DNA from: Cystobasidiopsis lactophilus
Lineage: Eukaryota; Basidiomycota; Agaricostilbomycetes; Agaricostilbales; Chionosphaeraceae
Direction: 5' to 3'
Length of the DNA stretch: 64,000 nt
Assembly (NCBI GenBank): GCA_001599975.1
Contig: BCIO01000001.1
Location: 3,903,631-3,967,630, forward strand
Part shown: one piece after another, positions 32,253-41,297 of the stretch
Position numbering within the stretch: the first letter of the stretch is position 1
Layout: every line of letters begins with the position of its first letter
The notes under the pieces: generated by a model
Told to the model about the DNA's origin: nothing
The model's database searches: none
The model's input: only the letters and a program-made list of their open reading frames with translations
Position numbers and translations under genes: made by a program

Positions 32253-33623
32253 ATGAAGTTCTCGCTCATCACGCTGGCTCTGGCCATCGCCGCGCCTGCT
32301 ATGGCTGCCTTCAACGGAGCCAAGATTGCAAAAGCAGTCGACAAGGAGTCCAAGGTGCTCAAGCCTGGGTGAGTGGCGCGCCCCGCTGGTTCATCGATGG
32401 ATCTCGGCTCACGGACCTTCTCTGCTCCCTGCAGCCAATGTATGTGGACTTGCTCAGTCGGGTCTTGACCGTTGGGAGCTCATGCGTGACAATGTGCTTG
32501 GACGAAAATAGACCGATTTGTGCGCCGCCTCTTTTCCAGGTTTCGTGCACTGCGGGTCGTGGCTGACCGTGTCTTTGGATTCATAGGTCAACGTCAAGAG
32601 TGGCAAGGCCTTGACCTACACCCGTGCATATCAGCAGCTCTACGCCGCTAAAGGTGCGTCCACTGCGCCGAGACTCTGGAATGTTGGAGGTCACAGGCTC
32701 ATTTCTCCTCCGGATGCACAGGCAAGGGCTCCTGGCTGAGCATTAAGACTCATGGTGGGCTTAGGCGTGATTTGGACGTCAGCGGGCCGGGGCTGACGAC
32801 GAGGGAACAGAGCGCCATGTTATTGTCTCGCCCACCGGCAGTGGCAAGTGCATGTCGGGTGCGTTTATCTCAACTGCCTTCATCTCTACAGGGGATACTG
32901 ACATGCTTTTATAGCGCAATGGAACTACGCCGTGAGGAACGAGATTTGAAGATTGTTTGGCTTGGCGCTGATCCAGGAATGTTGGCCTCCTTTCCAGAAA
33001 GGCGTTGACTGGGCGGGCGCTCTCTACGCATGCAGCGTGACCCACTTCAAGCGCAGCGAGGAGGACCAGGATCTTGCGATTCGCAGTGTCAAGATCAACA
33101 ACCTCGACCTCGAGGCGCGCGATGAGCACGAAGTCGCCGGCAACAACGTCCGCCTCGAGAAGCGCAAACTCCGTGCCGCCAAGCAGTACTTCTACGTGCA
33201 CCCTGGCCACACTGCACACACCTACCACGTTCGTCTCTTTTGCCGTTTCGCTTCCGGCTTCCAGCGGGAAACTGACCTTCTTGTTTTGCCACCCGCTACA
33301 GATGTTCGTGCCTTCTCTGGTTCACTGCGCCATGGATATTCACCCATATCTGTGGATGGTGTTTAAAATTGCTCGAATTTACTGACTTGAAGCTCTTTTT
33401 ACAGTGTCGCTGAAGACCACTTGACGGACATGCCTACCCGCGCCATTTCTGACTGCGCGGTCACTGCTGTTACCAACAAGCATGCCAAGTATGCATGTTT
33501 GGTTGCGTTGAACGACAACGATAAGGTTCGTGGTCTAGCCAGTCTTGCGTTGGAGCTCGAGGCTGACGGGATGGACAGAGCCAACTGTGGAGGGTCTACA
33601 ACAAGCAGGGCAAGCTCCAATAG
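32253..33623 (+). CDS. secreted protein of unrecognised family, paralogue A
   Basis: First of three tandem paralogues; function unknown. A signal peptide (MKFSLITLALAIAAPAMA) is followed by a short helix-like region. Exons 32253-32368, 32435-32439 (5 nt), 32512-32519 (8 nt), 32587-32653, 32722-32754, 32811-32858, 32915-32931, 32998 onward. The two microexons rebuild GQYRFVNVKSGKALTYTRAY, reminiscent of a ricin-B or beta-trefoil strand. Next come KGKGSWLSIKTHERHVIVSP, CMSAQWNYAKGVDWAGALYA and C. Two dibasic sites (FKRSE and RLEKR) bracket a variable charged linker, after which LRAAKQYFYVHPGHTAHTYH is conserved. The exon(s) right after HTYH are unresolved; DHLTDMPTRAISDC, YACLVALNDNDK and the final SQLWRVYNKQGKLQ align with B. 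Stop 33621-33623. Confidence 0.75.
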
Positions 33624-34664
33624 GCTTGCTCTTGGTCGGCTTTCTCCTTCTAGCACCCTACCCGTCCTCCAAGAAGAAATACCTCACCTTTCCGGTCTCT
33701 TGAATCCGTCTTTTCACCTGTTTCAAAATTCATTTGCACTTTCTCGGCTCTGAAGACACGTTCCCTCTCTCTCTTCTCTCTTTCAACCCTCCCTCGGACC
33801 ACCCCAACCATCCTCTCTCTTTTATTCTGTCAAAGTAATCCCGCGCAGCAACTTCAAGACAAATCGCCTTTACCCAGCTGGCCTGTTATCGACCTTTTCT
33901 CTTTGGAATCACACCGCTCATCAAAACGACACCCATTCAATTGCTTCCCGACTCAATTTCCGTCAAGAGTAGGATCCGGTCCACCAACGCCACCCGCCAC
34001 TTCGGCTCGATCTCCAGAACCCGCTTGCATCGTTATTGCCCCAACCCCTGGTGTAATTGTACCAACATGACTCGTGCTCATCTATAGGGTGGTTCGTAGG
34101 GCATCGGGCGAGGAGGGAAAGAGGAGGGACTGTCTTCGGGCTTTGTTTTACAAAAGTTGTTTTTGCATCGGCTAGCCGCTTTCTCCGTCTCAAACGTCGC
34201 TCTGCTCTGAGTTGAACCTCTAAAAGGGCTATTGACGCGTCCACATCGACAGCCGCCACTCAGATGCCTGCAGCTGGGCGCTCCCGGCAACTTGAAGCGG
34301 AGACCTTGCCATTTTGAATTTCGCAAGGCGCACTCCTTTTTTCCCTAGCTCGAGAGAAGTTGGAAGTCCCCTTGTTAGAGTAGATTGGGCGGGCCGAAAG
34401 CAGCGCATGAGCCTGTTTGGCCTGGGCACAGTCACGCGATGCGTTTCATCTGGCCACCATCCGGCGATTCCTCTTTTGCTCCGGCACGTCCAAGTAGTGT
34501 TCCCATTCCGTGCATTGACTGCACTCTCCCTGTCTCTTCAAGTTTGTTCTCCTAGCGCATCCCCATTCCAGCTTGTTCAAGCACAACCAAACGCCCAGAA
34601 AAAAATCTCCCCTTCCTGCCTCTCAAACGCGCCCTAATTCCACACCGACTCATTTTTACGACCA
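33624..34664. other. long upstream region of secreted gene B
   Basis: 1,041 bp without a supported gene. A pyrimidine-rich tract at about 33765-33830 and C/T-rich sequence just before the ATG resemble promoters or leaders of strongly expressed secreted-protein genes. Confidence 0.35.
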
Positions 34665-36128
34665 ATGAAGTTCACTTTGCTTGCTTTCGCTCTGGCTCTG
34701 GCTGCGCCCGTGTTCGGCATCAACAACGCGAAGGCGGCCAGTGAGTTTGGCGGTCCTCAGCTGCTCGCACAGGTGGCCTCCTGAATGCTAAATGCGTCGC
34801 ATGTTCCCCCTCAGAGACCATCAACAAGGAGGTGTGTATTCTTCTACTACTCACGGGAGACAATCCTGACCCGTTTGCTGGTCATGGCAGGCCCTCAATC
34901 TCAAAGCCGGGTATGTCGAACATGCCTCCTCAAACCGACCCCCCTGAGTCCTGACGCGTGCGATTTGGGTTTGTTCAGCACTTGTAAGTGTTCTGGCCCA
35001 GCCGCCATAGACGGCCAGAGGGCTGATTTCGTTAAACCTTCCCGCAGACCGCTTCGTACGCCCGATTTTGGCTCGAAAGGCCCACAAATAGCTAACGCCA
35101 TCGATTTCCAGGTCAACAAGAAGACTGGCCATGGCTTGACCTACAACAGGTCCGGCCAGCAGCTGTACCCAGCCAGTTCGTCTCGAGACCCCAGAATCGG
35201 TGGTGAGCCGATGCTGACGTCGTATTTTTTTTCCAGAGGGCAAGGGCTCCTGGATTCGTGTTGCTCGCCACGGTAGGCCTTGTCAAATGGCTGTGGAAAC
35301 AGCTAAGACTTTTGACCACAGAGAAGCACGTCGTCCTTTCGCCCGCCGGCAGTGGCAAAGGTGGCAAGTGCGGCTCGGCTCAATGGAACTACTCGGTTTG
35401 TCATGCTTTCTACTTCTGGAGACAGTTATTGATGGGTGTGTCGCAAACAGAGAGGCGCCAACTGGGCCATGGCACTTTGTTCGTTTGAGCACCAACTTTT
35501 TTGACGCGCGGCTAATTTTCCGACGATCCCCCAGACGCCTGCAAGGTTCACCACTTCAGCAAGCGCTCTGAGGTGCCCGCTGGCCTCGAGAGCCGCGCCG
35601 TCATGCTGCCCATGTTGGAGACCCAGATCGATGTTCGCGACAGCGCCGGCGCCCACCTCGAGAAGCGCAACAGCGTGCCTCTCCGCTCCGCTAAGCAGTA
35701 CTGGTGGATTCACAAGGGTCATCATGAACATACATACCAGCACGTGTTTCCTCGCTTGTGTTCAGAATTCGGGCTCATAGAGATTCATTAGCATCATCCC
35801 TCTGGACCACGCCAGCGACATGGCCACCCAAGCGATTGCTGACTGCACTGTCAGATCGACCTCGAACCACAACGTGAAGTAAGTGACGATTCCTCGCCTT
35901 GTCTTCACTTTGCGCGACCTAATGGGACTCCTTTGCGGCAGATATGTCTGCCTCAAGAAGCTTAGCCATACGGATCCTGTACGTGGACACCTTGTTTTGG
36001 CCTCGGGCAGGCGACTGATCGAGTTTTTGGTGGATTAGGCGCAAGAGTGGATCGTCTACAACAAGAAGAACAAGCGTGTCCCCTGTGCGTCCTTTTCTTC
36101 AGCAGAACGTCCTCGTCTGCGTTGTTGA
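34665..36128 (+). CDS. secreted protein of unrecognised family, paralogue B
   Basis: Paralogue of the genes on either side. Signal peptide MKFTLLAFALALAAPVFG. Exons include 34665-34740, 34815-34831, 34891-34910, 34979-34983 (5 nt), 35048-35055 (8 nt) and 35112-35175. Splicing the microexons gives AGTYRFVNKKTGHGLTYNRS, matching A. Then KGKGSWIRVARHEKHVVLSP, CGSAQWNYSRGANWAMALYA and CKVHHF. Dibasic sites SKRSE and HLEKR flank a variable linker; SAKQYWWIHKGHHEHTYH follows. The next intron (35740-35791) starts GCACGT, a GC-AG intron that joins HTYH to IIPLDHASDMATQAIADC. The tail is YVCLKKLSHTDP then AQEWIVYNKKNKRVP. The last codons are uncertain: reading on ends at TGA 36126-36128, but a GTGCGT donor there could shift the end slightly. 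Confidence 0.75.
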
Positions 36129-37252
36129 CGTAGCGGAGCAGAAACGCGTTCGACCCTCTGTGTGGCGATCTTGAAGCCGGCCTTGTTCGATCTCCTTAGC
36201 GCAGCCCCTCCCTCCTCCTTGTCGTTCCCTCCATCGGTGCCAGCAAACCCCTTTCATTCTTCGATATCCTTTTCAACCCATCTGTCCCCCTTTGCATTTC
36301 ATCGCCAGACGCCTACTTTCGCCTCCCAATAATACCACTTCCCTCCTCAATTCGGCACTTCTTCTCCTCCTCCAGGCAAAGGAAACCGTCTTTGATCAGT
36401 CAGCTGGCTTTGCGGGTGGGCAAGAGGAGGATCGTTTGTCTCGCCAAGGCAGAACTGGACCTTCTGCCTTCCGGCTTTCTTTCACGCTTTCACGAAACCT
36501 TGTACGCCTTTGAACAGCTCCAGGAAGGGCTCTTGTTTTTTTTTTTTTTTGGAATTCACACTCCTTACCGAATGCGCAAACGAGCGCACAAACTTTTCGA
36601 TGCGAGCAATCTTCGAGCGGGAGCATTTTTCGCCACCCGGTCCGCGAGCGGATGACTTTTGAGGGTGCTCTTCTGCTTCGTCGAACCCTTCTCTCGCCCC
36701 GTGCTCTCTGCCCACCCTCAGATGCTGCTGTGGATTGATGACTGCCTCGCATGCCAAGCCTGTTGCCCGACGTCAGAACGAAGGCGGCCAGTGCTCCCCG
36801 TTGAAACGCAGATGCCCTCCGAATGCGCTTCTTGGCCTGCGTTCGCCACTTGTGTCCTCTGTGAGGACTGATTCCTGTCTGTACGAGGCCGTGTGCGTCT
36901 TGAAGACCGGCCCTCTGCCACTCGTTTAAAACCGACTCACACTCCCTTGCCACCCACCCCCTTCGGGCTCCCTTTGTTTTTTCGCCCTATTCTGTCCTGT
37001 CCTCTGTACTCTCTGCCCCGGTGAGTGACCCTTGACACCTGTCCACCAGCGAAACGGTCGTTCCCTGAACTCGTTTCCGAGGACGAACAGGTTGGCAGAA
37101 CACAACTCGCTCCAACACACGCCAAGAACCGGTTCTGGCGTGTTCCCTGTCTCCCTCTCTCTCTTGTGGCTCTTGTTCTCCTTCGGTCACCACTGCTGCT
37201 CCCTCTTGCTCGCTTAGGTCGACAAGAGCTTAGTATCCAGTCCGTCACGAGA
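36129..37252. other. long upstream region of secreted gene C, with T15 run
   Basis: 1,124 bp without a supported gene. A run of 15 T lies at 36536-36550. C/T-rich stretches occur near 36260-36380 and 36930-37230, the latter likely the leader of gene C. Confidence 0.35.
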
Positions 37253-38428
37253 ATGTCCCGCTTCTCCGTCCTCGTCGTCCTGCTCGCCTCGCTCTTGGCT
37301 GGTCCATGGCAAGGCGTGCTCGCCAGCTCCTCCCAAGAGGCCAAGTACAGCCCGGCTGCTAAGCAGCTCATTGCCGCCTCCAGTGGCAAGAACGGCAAGT
37401 ACTACCTCAAGGTGCGCATTGGCTCCATTTACATTTGTAGCAATGACACTAAGAGCATGCGGGCCTTCGCACAGAACGTTGGTACTGGCAAGTACTTGCA
37501 CTACGTCCACACCGGGCAGCAAGTGTTCCTCGGCACCGGCCACCCCAGCTCGTTCACGCTGGCCAGCCACGGCAAGTTGACCGCCATTAGCCCAACGGCG
37601 AGCAACAACAAGGTGCACTTGCCGTCCTCTCGACCTCAACCATCGTTGTTGGTTGCTTACAAGACGTGACACGACGTACAGTGCTTTTCGGCTCAGTGGG
37701 ATTACACCTTCGGAGACGACTGGGTGCGTTTGGAAGGCCACTCAAAGATGTTAGCTCCAATTGATTTCTGCTGCTTTTCTTCCACGCACAGGCTACCGCT
37801 CTCTACAAATGCGTTGTCCACAACTTCTCCAAGAGGAACGAAACCCCCGCCTTTGACGCGGTGCTTGATGATGACGACGACGACAACGAGGAGCCCGGCT
37901 CAACCTCGCTGGACAAGAGGAGCACCCTTCGAGCTGCCAAGCAGTGAGTGGACCGTTGTACTCTAGATCCTTGGTCTGATTTCGTGCGGTGCACCTTCGC
38001 AGGTACTTCGTTTTCCACAAAACGGTAAGGAGACCGTGACACCGCTCCAGAACTCATCTGATGTTTTTCTTCTGGTATCTCTACAGGAAGTTGCGCACAC
38101 TTATTAGTGAGTCCGCCCATATCTCGCCGCCACCAGCTTCGAAAATTGACCACTTCCGATCGAACCCAGCATCTTCGCCTACGACCACATCTTTGACATG
38201 CCCACTCGAGCGCTTTGTAAGGTCCCATACTGCCCCCTCTGATCCATCTTCCGATCTGAACTTGAGCATGGGGCTCTCACAGCGGCGGGCTACCACGTCG
38301 CTCGGGCCAATGGCAAGAGCAAGTACGAGCGGCTGGACGTCTGGAAGAAGGGCAACCGCAAGCAGATGTGGGAGCTGGTCAAGAGCAACGGCCAGCTGGC
38401 CAAGCGCGAGCTCGCTCGTTGGGAGTGA
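37253..38428 (+). CDS. secreted protein of unrecognised family, paralogue C (divergent)
   Basis: Most divergent of the trio. Signal peptide within MSRFSVLVVLLASLLAGPWQ. The core GKYYLKNVGTGKYLHYVHTG aligns with the YRFVN segment of A and B, but here the region lies in one ordinary exon followed by a single intron (no microexons). Then HPSSFTLASHGKLTAISPTA, CFSAQWDYTFGDDWATALYK and CVVHNF. Dibasic sites SKRNE and SLDKR flank an acidic linker containing six consecutive Asp. LRAAKQYFVFHKTEVAHTYY follows, and a normal intron joins to IFAYDHIFDMPTRALS. The final exon differs from A and B: it lacks their C-terminal cysteines and is rich in Lys/Arg (KSKYERLDVWKKGNRKQMWE), ending RELARWE. Stop 38426-38428. 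Confidence 0.75.
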
Positions 38429-38763
38429 GGTGGACCGGCCGGCTGCTGCTTTGGAGGGCTGGTCCCTATCGCAGTGGGTAGCTGGGTTCTCAGAGGGTTC
38501 AGAAGCGAGTTAGGGGCATCTTTGTACTGGGTTTCTTTGCAGCGGTTGGTGTACTGGGCAAGTTAAAAGAGAAAAATCACAATGCATCGCTTGCATGGGT
38601 CCTTCTGATAGCTGCTCAATCTTGAGAGTCACGATGATGATGCCAGACACGTTCCATAGAATTACAATGCACGATCCAAGAGAGGCCCGAGGGTCAAGAC
38701 AACAAGGCGCTGGTATAGCATGTGAAGGGCCCCTCCTCTCTTGCGGACGCCTGCCAGACGATA
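38429..38763. other. convergent gap between secreted gene C and the borealin-like gene
   Basis: 335 bp of 3' flanks; nothing else seen. Confidence 0.35.
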
Positions 38764-39733
38764 TCAAGATGTTGATGAAGAGGATGCGATCGAGTTGGCG
38801 GCGACGAAGCTGAGCAGCCGGTTCTGGATCCGCTCGCGCTCGGCGGCCGACATGCTGCTTTGCTCCAGTTCCGCTTTGAGGCCTGTGTCGCCACACCTAC
38901 CATCAGACCAACATTGCCTGATCGAGGTGAGGCGAAGACGCACCTTTGGAAAAGGACTCCAGCGTGACCCGGAAGGTGAACTCGCCGGTGGGCACGCCTG
39001 AAAAGGTGTCCGGGTTCAAGACGCCCAGAGGGGAGCCGTTGAGGGAGTAGGCCTGCTCATTTTGCCTCGGCCGCCTGGTGCTCGTTGCTGGTGTGGCCGC
39101 CGCCGCTGCTGCTGTTGGCGGCTGGGGTGTGGCAGGATTGAGGAGCGAATCCCCCTGTGCACTATGGGTTGGCACGAATCTCAATTGATGTGAGAAATGC
39201 CCGTGACGCACCTTATTAGAAGCTGCTGGACCAGATTTAGAGCCTAGGTGGGCATCGCCGGCGTGCCGTTTGGCGCTGGGCATGGCGGGCGAGGGTGGAA
39301 CGGAGGGGGATTCGCCAGGCCGTTTGCTGATGTCCAAGTGGCCTCAGCCTTGCCTCCTCGTGATAGCTCATGAGTGAGAGCAGAGAACACACCGCTTCTT
39401 AGCAGCTGCCGCCGTCGCCAGCCGCTGCTGGTCCAAGCCGGGCACGCTTTGTTGCTCCCTCGCGACTTGCTGGGTGATGACGGCCTCGACCGCCCTCCTG
39501 ACGTTGCCCTCGTGCGTGGTCACGAACTCTTGCACGCTCATCGAGTAGATCGCAGCCGGCAAGCGCGCCAGCTCGGCCTCGCACCGCCGCCGCAAGCCAG
39601 CGAGGATGTCCGCCATGGCTGCCTCCATCTCGGCCCGCCGCGAGGACGTCTCCAGGTCGTAGTTGGCTAGCACCGTGCTCAGCGTGAGCGCCGCTTGCTT
39701 CTGAGGCGACCGCTTGCGAGGTGAGGTGGCCAT
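38764..39733 (-). CDS. borealin-like chromosomal passenger protein
   Basis: Candidate borealin (Nbl1-type) subunit of the chromosomal passenger complex, which positions Aurora kinase at centromeres. ATG at 39733 gives MATSPRKRSPQKQAALTLST. The helical N-terminus (ETSSRRAEMEAAMADILAGL, RRRCEAELARLPAAIYSMSV and QEFVTTHEGNVRRAVEAVI) matches the borealin pattern of a long helix, L-P-x-x-I/L-R-x-M and a short E-F motif. The middle is Pro/Ala/Thr-rich with TPATSTRRPRQNEQAYSLNG, similar to the basic R-R patch of borealins. A later exon has NPDTFSGVPTGEFTFRVTLE, and the last exon encodes GLKAELEQSSMSAAERERIQ and ends SSSSTS. Stop 38764-38766. Assignment rests mainly on the N-terminal helix. Confidence 0.65.
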
Positions 39734-41297
39734 CGAATCGTCGGTGCAGCGCAAGAAAAAACAACAAGCAGTGGGCGACGTCCCAAGCCCGCGGAGGTCC
39801 GGGTGGCAAATTGCAGGGGCTTTGCTTTGGGTCAGGAAGGCACTAATTGCTACAGGATTTCAAGTATAGTACAAGCGATAGAAGAAGTCTTATATAGAGA
39901 CGATCGGGCGGCAAGGCGCCAAGAGGAGGGGAAGTTGGCGCGCCCATCATAAGGACTGAGAACAGAGACGAGGCGATGCATGAGATCAGCTGACTAAGGC
40001 GCTGGTTGTAAACAAGTAGAAGAGGAGAGGCGGAAAGCCCGCAGCTGGTTGTGTAGTCAGACGGAATTGCGCCTGAATCGATCTGTGCGAACGGGCAGTT
40101 GTTGGCTCATTAGAAAGCAGATGCCACACAAGGAAGGCATGTCTCACTTGCTACCTGCAATTGCGGGCAGGGCGGGTCGCAAAGATCGTTCGTCTCGTAT
40201 AGCCCTACTGCCTCCTTGCGGTGGGTGTGGCATTCGTCAAATCGGTGTTTGTTTGCCACGCGCTGTTGCTCGTCGGGATCGATGCTCAAATTTTTACGAT
40301 ACCATCTGAGTAAGACGCGTAGGCGTTGCTGGTGATCAGGTCCCTCGCTAACAAAAGTTCGAAGGCTGTCCAGAATTGCGCGAGCGGCCTGGCAGAATCT
40401 CAACCGTCTGAAAGGCCTGTTTGACTTCCTCCCGCATTTTGGGCATGTGTTAATTCCACACTGCCAGGTGCACATGGCGAATGGCCCGTTGCTTGCTGAT
40501 TTTGAAGAGTGAACCGAAGGAAGCTCCCGAGAAAACCAAGGAGGAGCAAGCTTTGGCAGAGAGGGTGCACTCTAGATGGGCTGCCAAGCGACATTCAAAA
40601 TTAATGGCTGAGCAACTCAGACAACCTGGAAACTGACCACCGGAGCCGAGCCGCTGGGATGCTTTAAGCTGCGAATGAAATTCTCTTTCGTCGAGAGCCA
40701 GTGTGGAAAAAAAAGGACAAGCGCAATAAAACCTCAAGCGAGTGGTGGCCTAGAAACGGTGGAGAGCAGAGAAGAGGAGAGCGACAACCTGGAGGGAAAG
40801 AGCACCGCCATGCTCTTACCGTCTTACCTACGCGCCACTTCTGTCGGATTCTGTTCGATGCTAGATTTCTCTCATGTTCAAGCACATGCGTAGGTGTAGC
40901 TGGCCTGCCAAGGTGCCATTTGCTAAGCAGAAGAGCCACCGAGGGAAACAGATTGTCAAGGGAAACCACAGCCCAGCTCCCGCCTTGCACCATTTCGGAG
41001 TCAACCACAGTGGGAGCAGCATCTTCTACTCGAAGCAGTATAAGATTTCGGGCAGCCAGCCAGTCAATCCATGGGGCCAGCAAGTGAAAGGCAGCATTCA
41101 CCGTGCAAAGACTCGGAGTTCAAGACACGCATCGAACAATGCCACCGGAGACGAATCCCGGACAGTGCACAGGTTGAAATCATTCGCACACTCTAACGAG
41201 ACAGTCGAAAACCAAAAGCACCAGAGGCAGATCATGGCCGGCTGCGGAAGAGCTCTGAGGGCACCTTGGCCCTCGACGCTGAACTTGTAGAGCCAAG
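39734..41297. other. 1.56 kb divergent intergenic region, borealin-like and DDB1
   Basis: The largest gene-free stretch in the window. It holds the two promoters. Frames at 40874-41290 (plus, 138 codons) and 40110-40475 (minus, 121 codons) are open but match nothing I recognise and lack the local codon bias. A small gene or noncoding transcript cannot be excluded. Confidence 0.3.

Noticed and set aside
36536-36550. Run of 15 T as possible poly(A) tail of a retrocopied element
   Set aside because: No target-site duplication or element-like sequence is next to it; treated as a simple mononucleotide run in a promoter.
40110-40475. Minus-strand frame with L-x-x-W-Y-R, faintly like a LYR-motif protein
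   Set aside because: The motif is not canonical, there is no supporting family sequence around it and the frame has Cys-rich ends unlike LYR proteins.
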